Source of the DNA: Halalkalibacter sp. APA_J-10(15)
GTDB taxonomy: Bacteria; Bacillota; Bacilli; Bacillales; Bacillaceae_D
Assembly: GCF_023017105.1 (NCBI RefSeq)
Contig: NZ_JALKEV010000008.1
Coordinates: 62,001 to 126,000, forward strand
Direction of reading: 5' to 3'
DNA: 64,000 nt
In this document: one piece after another, positions 54,990 through 63,484 of the stretch
Layout of the letters: every line of letters starts with the position of its first letter
Position numbering within the stretch: position 1 is the first letter of the stretch
Notes under the pieces: model-generated
Databases searched by the model: none
What the model saw: only the letters and a program-made list of their open reading frames with translations
Told to the model about the DNA's origin: nothing
Made by a program: the position numbers and the translations under genes

Positions 54990-55631
54990 TTAAGTTTCTG
55001 TCATTTTGTCTTCCAATTGTGTAATCTCCTGATTAAGGTTTGTTAATTTTTCTTCTAATTGATGAATAAGTAAATTTTTTGAATCGAATTTTTCCTCAAA
55101 TTGAAAGGTTTCTTCTAAGAGAGAACGAAAGTAGTTTTCAAGATTATGCATAAATTCTTGTTTTTCTTTATCGTCATCCAATGCTTCACCAATATCTTGA
55201 ATATTTGATTCTAAAAATGGCTCTCGCTTCAGCTTTCGTTTTTCGAGGGATGCCATCTTTTCCGTTAATGTTTGAATCTCACTTTGTGACTGTTGTAATT
55301 GAGCTGTGAGTTTTTGTATTTCGCTATCCTTTTTCAATAACTGAGTTTGAAATTGTTGCCTGACATTCTCCAATTTTTCTTCATCTTGTTGTTGTAATTG
55401 TTGAATAGCTCTTTCTTGATCAAATTCGTATTTCTTTTTCAGTTCATTTAAATTAGTTTCCTTCTCCTCCAATTGCTGACGTAGTTGTTTATTTGCCTCT
55501 TTTAATTCCTTTAGTTGTGCATAGTGATAGTTATTTTCGTATTGCTCAACTTTCTTTTTATATTTGGCTAACTCTGATCTGTAATAAATCAGTTTTTGTT
55601 GTAACTGCAACATTGAATCATTAGTATTCAT
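54990..55631 (-). CDS. coiled-coil protein, probable spore-surface locus
   Basis: 213 residues from ATG 55631 (GGGAGG eight bases upstream). Almost the whole chain is predicted coiled coil, rich in Gln, Glu, Lys and Leu (LQQQLIYYRSELAKY-like heptads to the end), with no Cys and no membrane helix. No family recognised. It is the last of a three-gene minus-strand run (56553, 55995, 55631) and resembles in style the coiled-coil protein at 57440-58114. A structural role on the spore surface is inferred from context only. Confidence 0.75.
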   Translation of the reverse strand: MNTNDSMLQLQQKLIYYRSELAKYKKKVEQYENNYHYAQLKELKEANKQLRQQLEEKETNLNELKKKYEFDQERAIQQLQQQDEEKLENVRQQFQTQLLKKDSEIQKLTAQLQQSQSEIQTLTEKMASLEKRKLKREPFLESNIQDIGEALDDDKEKQEFMHNLENYFRSLLEETFQFEEKFDSKNLLIHQLEEKLTNLNQEITQLEDKMTET

Positions 55632-55680
55632 TTTCAAAACCTCCCATCATAAAATTATGTATCTGTTAAGTTAGAAGTGC

Positions 55681-55995
55681 CTATTTGGCTATCAATTTTT
55701 CTAATTGACTATTGATTTGATTATATTCTTCCTTTAAGGAATCCATTATCTTTTCATAATGTTCTACAACGTCAGCTAGCTCTTCCTTCCTTTCATGTGT
55801 CGTTTGAGAGGAGTGATTATTCCTTTGAAGCGACAATGTTAATAGAGTGATAATTTCGTGTAGCATTTTATGATCCAAATAGACAAAGCTGGAGCTTGCT
55901 AGTTGTTGATCCTCTTTTAAAAGTTGTATTTGGTTTGTTAAAATGTGACGAGCTACATATTTCATATATAGCTCTTGTTCTTGATCTGTCAACAT
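55681..55995 (-). CDS. small helical hypothetical protein
   Basis: 104 residues with GAGGGGGG before the ATG. All helical: MLTDQEQELYMKYVARHIL, a middle ITLLTLSLQRN and a C-terminal coiled coil ending QINSQLEKLIAK. No known family. It follows the 56011-56553 gene by 15 bases and precedes the coiled-coil gene by 49 bases, so the three are one transcription unit. Confidence 0.7.
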   Translation of the reverse strand: MLTDQEQELYMKYVARHILTNQIQLLKEDQQLASSSFVYLDHKMLHEIITLLTLSLQRNNHSSQTTHERKEELADVVEHYEKIMDSLKEEYNQINSQLEKLIAK

Positions 55996-56010
55996 AATCC
56001 CCCCTCTCAG

Positions 56011-56553
56011 CTAAGATCCACTTATAAACAGCTGGTTTACAGCGGCAATACCTTCTTTATACTCTTCACAATAAGTAAAGCCCGTCACGCTTCCAGAGTA
56101 GGATTCAGTGCTTTTCCATTTCATTTGAAAATTAGAAAATGATAACACATCATTTGGTTTTATGAGCTTTACACTTAGCGGCTTTAACCAATACTCCATG
56201 CGATTTGTGTGGTCATTTAATTTCTCCCAAGCATCTTGAGGTATTGTCGCTAATTTGCGAGGTTTGTATACATATTTGCCCGAAAAATGAAAAGGAGAAT
56301 CTTCGCTTAGTTTGATACAAATATATGGGTTTGTCATGAATGTATGACTAAGGTTATGAATATGATAAGTACCAATAATGAAGTGATCTTCGTTTGACTT
56401 AGAAGAGAGGTTAAGAGAATAAGTGAAATAGCTAATGATTTGTTGCTTTTGCTGATTTTCAAGTGTAGTAAGTGCTTCTTTCACATTACCTAAGAATGTA
56501 TGTGTTTCATGATTCCATTCATTGATCATATCTAAAAGCTGTTGTTTTGACAT
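56011..56553 (-). CDS. hypothetical protein of the putative spore-surface cluster
   Basis: 180 residues, GAGGTGAG before the ATG. A helical N-terminus (about 1-45) is followed by beta-rich sequence with NPYICIKLSEDSPFHFSGK and WKSTESYSGSVTG; one Cys near each half. No signal peptide or known domain. First gene of the three-gene unit downstream of the Cys-rich gene, separated from it by a terminator. Confidence 0.7.
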   Translation of the reverse strand: MSKQQLLDMINEWNHETHTFLGNVKEALTTLENQQKQQIISYFTYSLNLSSKSNEDHFIIGTYHIHNLSHTFMTNPYICIKLSEDSPFHFSGKYVYKPRKLATIPQDAWEKLNDHTNRMEYWLKPLSVKLIKPNDVLSFSNFQMKWKSTESYSGSVTGFTYCEEYKEGIAAVNQLFISGS

Positions 56554-56562
56554 AATCTCACC

Positions 56563-56598
56563 TCAAAAAAATAAATGAGAGGAATCATCCTCTCATTT
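56563..56598 (-). terminator. terminator of the Cys-rich spore-surface gene
   Basis: AAATGAGAGGA / TCCTCTCATTT with a 4-base loop, followed on the minus strand by ATTTTTTT. It separates the 56618-57259 gene from the next three. Confidence 0.85.
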
Positions 56599-56617
56599 AC
56601 AATATGCATAGACTGGA

Positions 56618-57259
56618 TTAATCATCACCATTATTCGGGAATAAAACCGGACATTGTGGTGGAATAGTTGGAGTAGGGCAACCTGAAACGATTGGCAATA
56701 ATTCTCTTGGCTCACAGAAGTCTGCAAAAATTTCAAGAGTAACTGGGAATGTTGATTGAATACTTTGACATAAACGTACAGTTACGCTGACATCTAATGT
56801 TCCCACTCCTGGAGTAACGTCATCACAATTGAATACACAGACGAAGCAGTCAACATCTGTATACGTGACATTAACATCAGTACCTTCTGGTGCACAAAGA
56901 ATGACTTGCTCACAACGTGTGAAAGGGAACGTTCCTGCTTCTACTGATTGGCCAGCTGTTGTATTGATGATAATAGTGACATCGAAATTCTTTTGTATTG
57001 TGACAAGTTGAAGTGTGATTGGTGTACCATTAATCACATATGGACGATCTTCACGGTTAAGCACTTCAGTATCGTTTGTTTCCACCTCACATGTGACAGT
57101 TTCTATATCATCACAAGTTATTTGAATACCATTTACAATTGGTAACTCAATATCGTCAATCGTTAAGTCAAATGAAGCTTCATTAATAATCCAGTCATAT
57201 ACTTTCTCTGTATTTATGCAAAGGAGTTCGCCGTCCCCATTTACTTGATTTGTATTCAT
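56618..57259 (-). CDS. Cys-rich beta protein, probable spore coat or exosporium component
   Basis: 213 residues, GGAGGTG before the ATG. The start NGDGELLCINTEKVYDWII, repeated beta-strand-like segments and about a dozen Cys spread along the chain (TRCEQVILCAPEG, VDCFVCVFNCDD, DFCEP) point to a disulfide-linked extracellular beta structure. It has no signal peptide, as is normal for proteins assembled on spores from the mother cell. A sigma-K/E-like promoter lies upstream and a terminator follows. I do not place it in a named family. Confidence 0.75.
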   Translation of the reverse strand: MNTNQVNGDGELLCINTEKVYDWIINEASFDLTIDDIELPIVNGIQITCDDIETVTCEVETNDTEVLNREDRPYVINGTPITLQLVTIQKNFDVTIIINTTAGQSVEAGTFPFTRCEQVILCAPEGTDVNVTYTDVDCFVCVFNCDDVTPGVGTLDVSVTVRLCQSIQSTFPVTLEIFADFCEPRELLPIVSGCPTPTIPPQCPVLFPNNGDD

Positions 57260-57300
57260 GAAGTAAACACCTCCGGATAAGATTAATTTCTTTTCACTTG

Positions 57301-57327
57301 TAGCATATGTTTATAAATAAATATGGT
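57301..57327 (-). promoter_or_regulatory. candidate sigma-K (or sigma-E) promoter
   Basis: Minus strand AC (57326-57327), 16 bases, CATATGCTA (57301-57309), an exact match to the CATANNNTA -10 of sigma-K with its AC -35. It is 42 bases before the ATG of the Cys-rich gene. Confidence 0.6.
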
Positions 57328-57439
57328 TACATGTTTAGTAGTTTTTTTTAACTCATTACGAATGTGGGGGTGTTACATGAATTGAATTGTGCTTAAGGTA
57401 ACTATTTCTTAGAGGATTATAATGAAGGAGAGGGTGTAT

Positions 57440-58114
57440 ATGATGCAACAGTCTAAAGAAAATCTGGAACGAAAGCTCCAATATTATAAGGAAACGTTGC
57501 AATCGTTAAAAGCGGGAACCGTGGTGGACGATTATCTTCTTTTAAAGGAAGAACTATTGACAATAAGAAAGAATCAAAAACAAAACCTCAATCGAATGAA
57601 ACAGTTAGAGGAAATAGTAAATAATTATGGTCGTGATAATGAAAATGTGACTCAACAATTGTTTAAACAAGCAATTGAAAAAATGGAAAAAGAATTTGAG
57701 TTGAAAGCTGAAAATGATACCTATATGGAACTATTAAAGAGAGTGAATGAAATGGAAGAGACTGTTCATGATCGACTTTCTAATCAAGAGCGCCAATTAA
57801 AAAATGTAGAGGATAAATTAGAAAGAATGGATGCGTATGTTGAAAAACAAAACGAATTGGCTGAAAAAGTAGAATCAGATGAATTCACTCAGACAATCGC
57901 CAAACGTTCTTCTTCGGATTATAAGAAATTGCAGCAGCTCATTTCATCATCAGGACAACAAGAAGATCAACAGCCAAAAATGAAGTGGTCTGCTCATTCA
58001 CCTGTGAACAAGGCACTTGATTCAATTAAGAGTAATGAAAAAACAGCTCATCAATCGTATTTCCCCCCTAATAGTAAAGGTTTTCAAAAGCCTAGAGATA
58101 CAAAAAAGAAATAG
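57440..58114 (+). CDS. coiled-coil hypothetical protein
   Basis: 224 residues from ATG 57440 (AAGGAGAGG upstream). Residues about 1-150 are heptad-like coiled coil (ENLERKLQYYKETLQSLK, ERQLKNVEDKLERMDAYVEK); the tail is Pro, Ser and Lys rich and ends FQKPRDTKKK. No family recognised. Divergent from the Cys-rich gene and just upstream of the sps genes, with its own terminator. Resembles the 54990-55631 product in composition. Confidence 0.7.
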   Translation: MMQQSKENLERKLQYYKETLQSLKAGTVVDDYLLLKEELLTIRKNQKQNLNRMKQLEEIVNNYGRDNENVTQQLFKQAIEKMEKEFELKAENDTYMELLKRVNEMEETVHDRLSNQERQLKNVEDKLERMDAYVEKQNELAEKVESDEFTQTIAKRSSSDYKKLQQLISSSGQQEDQQPKMKWSAHSPVNKALDSIKSNEKTAHQSYFPPNSKGFQKPRDTKKK

Positions 58115-58153
58115 ATAGCGGGATTTGTTCATTCAAAATAATTAGAAAAAGTG

Positions 58154-58197
58154 AAGGTTCCTTTTAGTGTAGTCAAATGAGTGGGAACCTTTTTTTG
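58154..58197 (+). terminator. terminator after the coiled-coil gene
   Basis: AAGGTTCC and GGAACCTT, 22-base loop, followed by TTTTTTT. Confidence 0.75.
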
Positions 58198-58267
58198 TAT
58201 GTTTGAAATACCTTGTGAAGTCTTGATGTTCCTTATGATTTTAGAAATGTGGTGTAATCATGTAATC

Positions 58268-58299
58268 AAACGCTTGTCATGAACCGTCAAGCGTTTTTT
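58268..58299 (+). terminator. second hairpin terminator upstream of the sps operon
   Basis: AAACGCTTG with CAAGCGTTT, then TTTTTT. It lies 75 bases before spsI, so it may be a leader terminator of the operon or a back-up stop. Confidence 0.6.
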
Positions 58300-58374
58300 G
58301 GCATATGAAAAAAGAGAGTATCAAATAGACGAAGGAACTGTCATGTGTTTTTAATGGGAAGGAGGGGTTATATT

Positions 58375-59112
58375 TTGAAAGGAGTTATCCTAGCAGGTGG
58401 TACGGGAAGCCGTTTAAGGCCATTTACAAATATTATGAACAAACACCTCTTGCCAGTTGGTGCAAAACCAATGATTTACTGGGCTATTGTTAAGTTAAAG
58501 GAAGCAGGGATTCATGACATTTTAATCATTACGAATCGAGAAAGCTTAACGTATTTTATTCAATTGTTTGATGATGGTTATGAACTAGGTGTAAAACTAA
58601 CATATAAAATCCAAAAAAAAGCAAGTGGTATAGCTGATGCCATTTCTTTAGCGAAGAGTTTTGTGGGGGATGAGTCTTTTATTGTTATGCTTGGCGATAA
58701 TTTGCTAGAAGATTCATTGACTTCATTTATTCAAAAATTCAAAGAGAAAAATGAAGGTGCGATGGTTCTATTAAAAGAAGTACATGACCCTAAAAGGTTT
58801 GGAATTGCCGAAATAGACAGTGAAAAGAAAGAAGTGCTTTCAATAATCGAGAAACCGAGGAATCCGAAAACGAATTATTGCGTTGTCGGAATTTATATGT
58901 ACGATCAACAAGTGTTTCAATTCATTGATCAGCTTATTCCTTCAGAACGAGGAGAACTAGAAGTGACGGATATTAACCGACTTTATATGAAAAACAAGCA
59001 GCTCAGCTATGAAGAGCTTAAAGGCTGGTGGCTCGATGCAGGGACACATCATTCATTACATGAGGCAAATGTACACATCTATCAACTATTAAGGAAAAGA
59101 AAGGACAAATGA
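58375..59112 (+). CDS. spsI: glucose-1-phosphate thymidylyltransferase (spore-coat sugar)
   Basis: 245 residues from TTG 58375, which has GGAGGGG before it. ILAGGTGSRLRPFTNIMNKH is the nucleotidyltransferase loop of RmlA; MLGDNLLEDS, EKPRNPKTNYCVVGIYMYD and GWWLDAGTHHSLHEAN follow. It couples glucose-1-phosphate and dTTP to dTDP-glucose, first step to dTDP-rhamnose. The short form matches B. subtilis SpsI (246). It overlaps spsJ by four bases in a tight four-gene operon. Confidence 0.93.
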   Translation: MKGVILAGGTGSRLRPFTNIMNKHLLPVGAKPMIYWAIVKLKEAGIHDILIITNRESLTYFIQLFDDGYELGVKLTYKIQKKASGIADAISLAKSFVGDESFIVMLGDNLLEDSLTSFIQKFKEKNEGAMVLLKEVHDPKRFGIAEIDSEKKEVLSIIEKPRNPKTNYCVVGIYMYDQQVFQFIDQLIPSERGELEVTDINRLYMKNKQLSYEELKGWWLDAGTHHSLHEANVHIYQLLRKRKDK

Positions 59113-60095
59113 AGATGGAGCTACTAGTAACGGGTGGAGCAGGGTTCATCGGTTCACATTTTATCCGATTGATGCTAGAAAAAGAAGATGTCTCAATAAC
59201 GAATATTGATGCTTTAACATATGCAGGCCACATTAGTAACACAGAAGATTTCCTCGCAAATAAGAACTATCGATTTATTCAAGCTGACTTGACGAATGCG
59301 CTTGAAATCGATCGTGTCTTTGAGCAACAGTATGATTGGATTGTGAATTTTGCTGCTGAATCACATGTAGATCGCAGTATAAAAGATGCAGCGATCTTTT
59401 TAGATACGAACATAAAAGGAACGCATAACTTGTTAGAAAAAGTAAGAACTGGTCGGGCTAAAAAGATGATTCATGTATCAACAGACGAGGTTTATGGGTC
59501 ATTGCAGCAGAGGGAAAAACCATTTACAGAAAAGCACCCTTTAACTCCAAATAATCCGTATTCAGCAAGTAAAGCAGGAGCTGATTTGCTCGTCCATTCC
59601 TATTTTAAAACGTATGCAATTCCAGTGATGATTACACGTTGTTCAAATAATTATGGACCGTATCAACATCCAGAAAAGCTCATACCTAAAGTGATTCAAT
59701 GTGCCTTACATGATCAATCTATCCCCCTTTATGGTGATGGTCTAAATGTTCGTGACTGGTTATATGTAGAAGATCATTGTCGTGCGATCGAGCGAGTCAT
59801 GAAGAGAGGACAATACGGTGAGGTTTACAATGTTGGAGGTCGAAACGAACGATCCAATATAGAGGTTATACAGACGATTCTTCAATTCTTAGGAAAAGAC
59901 GAAAAATTAATTACGTATGTAAAGGATCGGCAAGGACATGACAGAAGATATGCGATTGATCAAACGAAAATACAAACTGAGCTCCAATGGGAACCAACAT
60001 ATGCATTTTCAGAAGGATTGCAGAAGACGATCAATTGGTATGCTCAAAATGAGGAGTGGTTTCATATGATGTTAAAATGGTGCGAACATAAATGA
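59109..60095 (+). CDS. spsJ: dTDP-glucose 4,6-dehydratase
   Basis: 328 residues. The NAD-binding TGGAGFIGSHF, NFAAESHVDRSI, STDEVYGSL and the YSASKAGAD motif (Tyr and Lys of the SDR triad) are all present, followed by RCSNNYGPYQHPEKLIPK. RmlB family: dTDP-glucose to dTDP-4-keto-6-deoxyglucose. It overlaps the genes on both sides by ATGA junctions. Confidence 0.95.
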   Translation: MKMELLVTGGAGFIGSHFIRLMLEKEDVSITNIDALTYAGHISNTEDFLANKNYRFIQADLTNALEIDRVFEQQYDWIVNFAAESHVDRSIKDAAIFLDTNIKGTHNLLEKVRTGRAKKMIHVSTDEVYGSLQQREKPFTEKHPLTPNNPYSASKAGADLLVHSYFKTYAIPVMITRCSNNYGPYQHPEKLIPKVIQCALHDQSIPLYGDGLNVRDWLYVEDHCRAIERVMKRGQYGEVYNVGGRNERSNIEVIQTILQFLGKDEKLITYVKDRQGHDRRYAIDQTKIQTELQWEPTYAFSEGLQKTINWYAQNEEWFHMMLKWCEHK

Positions 60096-60940
60096 AGTGT
60101 TTGATTACAGGAGCAAATGGCCAATTAGGTAAAGCGTTAAAGCAGAGGTTTTCAGCCTTTCATGATGTAACTGCATGTAGTAAAGGTGATCTTGATGTAA
60201 CAAATGAATCAATGGTTCAAAAAGTAATGAATGAATTAAAGCCAGATGTCGTTATACATGCAGGTGCATATACGAAGGTTGATTTAGCAGAAGAAGAACG
60301 TACTCAAGCGTTTCAAGTGAATGCTGTAGGAACATTTCACATGGCTAAAGCATGTGAAGAAATAGGGGCAACAATGATTTATATCAGCTCTGACTACGTG
60401 TTTGACGGACTCAAGCAAGCACCGTATACCGAAGAAGATCAAGTGAATCCAGTCAGCATGTATGGGGTAAGTAAGTGGCTCGGAGAAGAATTTGTTGAAA
60501 TGGTATTAGAAAATTATTATATAATCAGAACTTCTTGGCTGTATGGACATGGTGGGCTTCATTTTGTCGAGAAGATGCTCAAGTGTGCATTTGCTAGCAA
60601 AGGAGTAAACGTCGTTTCAGATCAAGTAGGTTCTCCTACTTATGTAGAAGATCTAGTTGATGTGATGGAACGGTTGCTCGATAGTAAGCCGTACGGCAAA
60701 TATCATGTACAAAATAGTGGGTCTTGCACTTGGTTTGAGTTTGCTAAAGAAATTTATCAGCAAGTCGGTTGTGACCCGTTATTAGTCAAACCAACGTCAA
60801 CGAGGAAGTTTGAAGCGAAGGCTCCGAGACCTGCATTCTCACGGCTATCTCTTCATAAACTAGAAACAATAGGAATAAAAAAGCCAAGACATTGGAAAGA
60901 AGGCTTAACTCTTTATTTGCAAAGGGAGGGGCTTCTATGA
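60092..60940 (+). CDS. spsK: dTDP-4-dehydrorhamnose reductase
   Basis: 282 residues, equal to B. subtilis SpsK (283). ITGANGQLGKALKQRF, VIHAGAYTKVDLAEEE, ISSDYVFDGLK and YGVSKWLGEEF (Tyr and Lys) match RmlD, which reduces dTDP-4-keto-rhamnose with NADPH. The gene order A-B-D-C follows B. subtilis spsIJKL and places this before the epimerase. Confidence 0.94.
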   Translation: MKCLITGANGQLGKALKQRFSAFHDVTACSKGDLDVTNESMVQKVMNELKPDVVIHAGAYTKVDLAEEERTQAFQVNAVGTFHMAKACEEIGATMIYISSDYVFDGLKQAPYTEEDQVNPVSMYGVSKWLGEEFVEMVLENYYIIRTSWLYGHGGLHFVEKMLKCAFASKGVNVVSDQVGSPTYVEDLVDVMERLLDSKPYGKYHVQNSGSCTWFEFAKEIYQQVGCDPLLVKPTSTRKFEAKAPRPAFSRLSLHKLETIGIKKPRHWKEGLTLYLQREGLL

Positions 60941-61389
60941 TAGAAGGAGTCAAAGTGAAAGAGCTTGTTAAGCATTGTGATGACAGAGGGTATTTTTCAG
61001 AGCTTGTCCGTGAAGATGAGCATTTATTAGATCGGTTTGGGCAAGCTTCTATTTCAATGAGTTATCCAGGTGTGATTAAGGCGTTTCATTATCATGAAAA
61101 ACAAGATGACCTTTGGTTTTTTCCGTCCGGAAATGCTCAAGTGGTGTTATATGATCTACGCGAATCTACCACGAAAGGAAAGACTGATGTCTATTATATG
61201 GGCGAAGAGAATCCTATATTGCTATTCATACCAAAAGGTGTTGCTCATGGATATCGAGTGTTAGGTTCTACACCAGCTACGATTATCTATTTCACGACAC
61301 ATTCATATCATGCTGCTAATCCTGATGAAAAAAGAATGCCGTGGAATGATGAGGAAATTGGTTTTGATTGGAATACCCAAAATCGTTAA
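60937..61389 (+). CDS. spsL: dTDP-4-dehydrorhamnose 3,5-epimerase-like protein
   Basis: 150 residues from ATG 60937, overlapping the spsK stop; AGGGAGGGG precedes it. A cupin with DDRGYFSELVRED, IKAFHYHEKQDDLWFF and IPKGVAHGYRVLG fits RmlC, though it is shorter than typical (about 180) and matches SpsL (151). Expected to epimerise dTDP-4-keto-6-deoxyglucose at C3 and C5. Last gene of the dTDP-rhamnose operon. Confidence 0.9.
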   Translation: MIEGVKVKELVKHCDDRGYFSELVREDEHLLDRFGQASISMSYPGVIKAFHYHEKQDDLWFFPSGNAQVVLYDLRESTTKGKTDVYYMGEENPILLFIPKGVAHGYRVLGSTPATIIYFTTHSYHAANPDEKRMPWNDEEIGFDWNTQNR

Positions 61390-61414
61390 AAGGAAAGTCA
61401 CTCATTCAATCATT

Positions 61415-61450
61415 GCCTACTATGCTTTTCATTACTAGTAGGCTTTATTT
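61415..61450 (+). terminator. weak terminator after spsL
   Basis: GCCTACTA and TAGTAGGC pair with a 13-base loop; the following T run is interrupted (TTTATTT), so read-through into the sulfotransferase gene is possible. Confidence 0.5.
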
Positions 61451-61479
61451 AAACTTAGTATGAATAAGGGTGTGATTTA

Positions 61480-62343
61480 ATGAGGAAAAGTGGAAAGAAA
61501 TCAAAAGTCGTTTGTATACTTGGTATGCATCGTAGTGGCACTTCTATGACCGCTAGAATGATAAATCTACTAGGCGTTCATTTAGGTAACCCCCATGAGG
61601 TGATAAGTAAAGGTGGTCAATTTAATGAAAAAGGGTTTTGGGAGCATAAAGGGATTACTCAGACGCAACAACGTATATTAAGATCATTATCACGCTCATG
61701 GGACACGAATCAACCATTACCAGAAAATTGGTGGAAAAATAAAAAAATTGAACCACTAAAGCGCCAACTATCTGCAATAATTAATAAAGATTTTTCAAAC
61801 AAGAAAATATGGGGTTGGAAAGACCCAAGAACATGCTTGTTATTGCCGATGTGGAATGAATTACTTTCTAATAAAAATGTGAACATTCATTATTTGATCG
61901 TTGTCCGAAACCCTCTCGATGTCGTCTATTCATTAGAGAGGAGAAATGGATTTACGTTAGCAGATTCATTTCAAATTTGGCTATTGTATGTATTAAATTC
62001 ACTGTATTGGACAAACGGAATGCAGCGAATGATTATTGACTATGATGACTTTTTACAAAACTGGGAATGGAGAATTCAAGAGGTGGTTAAAGAACTTCGT
62101 GTCGAACCACCAAAGGAAACGATAATAGAAAAAATGAGATCGTTTGTTAGTCCTTCCTTGCAGCATAGTAGCTCAACTATAGAAGAGTTAAAGAGTTGTG
62201 TTGAAGCACCGCCCCAGGTTATTCAAGTATATCAAATCATTCAAAAGGCTCTTGCTTCATCAACTTACTTCTCATCAAAACAATGTATAGAAGAAATACG
62301 ATCGTTGTACAAATCGAAATACGGGGCAGAAAGAAAATCATGA
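61480..62343 (+). CDS. sulfotransferase family protein
   Basis: 287 residues. LGMHRSGTSMTARMI is the PAPS 5'-phosphosulfate loop; IVVRNPLDVVYSLERR is the 3'-phosphate motif, both standard in P-loop sulfotransferases; WGWKDPRTCLLLP lies between. It would move sulfate from PAPS onto a sugar hydroxyl. Its place directly after the dTDP-rhamnose genes and overlapping a CgeB-like glycosyltransferase suggests sulfation of the spore-surface glycan. No signal peptide: a mother-cell cytosolic enzyme would fit. Confidence 0.85.
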   Translation: MRKSGKKSKVVCILGMHRSGTSMTARMINLLGVHLGNPHEVISKGGQFNEKGFWEHKGITQTQQRILRSLSRSWDTNQPLPENWWKNKKIEPLKRQLSAIINKDFSNKKIWGWKDPRTCLLLPMWNELLSNKNVNIHYLIVVRNPLDVVYSLERRNGFTLADSFQIWLLYVLNSLYWTNGMQRMIIDYDDFLQNWEWRIQEVVKELRVEPPKETIIEKMRSFVSPSLQHSSSTIEELKSCVEAPPQVIQVYQIIQKALASSTYFSSKQCIEEIRSLYKSKYGAERKS

Positions 62344-63323
62344 GGCTATTATTTGTTACATCTGGCAGTGATACGTATTCCAATCTTGATCCGAATATTG
62401 TAAATGGTTTTAAAGAAATCGAAAGGTTGAAACGAGTAGAACCTTTTCATTTTTTTTATTCAATGCTGAGTAAGAATGATGATGTACAATATCAAATTAA
62501 ACAAAATAAACCTGACGTTGTACTAGTTCTAAAGCGTCAACTACCAGCCGATTGGATTCAGTCGTTCAATAAGCATCGAATTCCGATTGGATTATGGGTT
62601 GTCGATGACCCTTATTTAATAAAAAAACATGTTTTGCGTGGTTATCATTATGATTTTATTTTAACACAAGAGATAAACGCTCCTGCTTTTTATGAAAAGA
62701 GAGGAATGAGGGCATTTTATTTACCATTGGCTGTTAATACGTCCACTTATTTTCCTCAAGAAGTAGAAAGTGATTATCAATCTGATATTTGTTTTGTTGG
62801 TTCAGGGATGGCTAATCGAATTCGCTTACTTCATCAATTAGGAAACTGCTTTGTTCACGAAACAATCCGTATTATCGGTAGGTGGTGGGAGCCGCTTCAA
62901 AATCAACTAGGAAGAAATCACTTTATTCTAAACAAACCGATAAGTGCAGAAGAGGCATCGAAGTACTATAATGGTGCAAAGATCGTTCTAAATATGCATA
63001 GAAACCCTTATGATTCAAAACATAACCCTTCTCGAATACAGGCTGCTACACCGAATAATCGGACGTTTGATATTGCTGCTTGCTCTGCCTTTCAATTAAC
63101 GTCTTATCGAAAAGCTATAAGTGATTTTTATCAAAAGGATGAGATCATTGAATATCAAAGTGTGGATGATTTAGTTAAAAAAGTAGAATACTATTTAGTC
63201 CAGAGTCATGAAAGAAGAGAAATAGCAAAAAGAGCTTATAAACGTACGATGAATGCTCATACGTATTCTGTTCGATTAACTGACCTGATTCATTTACTAA
63301 AAACAAAACGATTACTATCTTAA
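62340..63323 (+). CDS. CgeB/YkvP-like glycosyltransferase
   Basis: 327 residues from ATG 62340 at an ATGA junction with the sulfotransferase. MRLLFVTSGSDTYSNLDP, then KRQLPADW and VVDDPYLIKK form the N-terminal half; the C-terminal half has ICFVGSGMANRI, YYNGAKIVLNMHRNPYD, NNRTFDIAACSAFQLTSY and a final helical RKAYKRT-like segment, typical of the spore maturation protein CgeB and YkvP (Glyco_trans_1_2). Probably adds sugars to the outermost spore layer. No signal peptide. Confidence 0.88.
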   Translation: MRLLFVTSGSDTYSNLDPNIVNGFKEIERLKRVEPFHFFYSMLSKNDDVQYQIKQNKPDVVLVLKRQLPADWIQSFNKHRIPIGLWVVDDPYLIKKHVLRGYHYDFILTQEINAPAFYEKRGMRAFYLPLAVNTSTYFPQEVESDYQSDICFVGSGMANRIRLLHQLGNCFVHETIRIIGRWWEPLQNQLGRNHFILNKPISAEEASKYYNGAKIVLNMHRNPYDSKHNPSRIQAATPNNRTFDIAACSAFQLTSYRKAISDFYQKDEIIEYQSVDDLVKKVEYYLVQSHERREIAKRAYKRTMNAHTYSVRLTDLIHLLKTKRLLS

Positions 63324-63484
63324 CTCCAATTGAGCATTCGTGTTATAAATTGATATAGTTTTACGTAATATAGCTTTTAAATAATGCGATCATTTTCCTT
63401 ACAATTGGATACGGTGGGAGCATAGTGGCCTTGATGATACACTTTACATGAAAAGGCATTGGTTGATTTAGCTCTTGTATTTTG

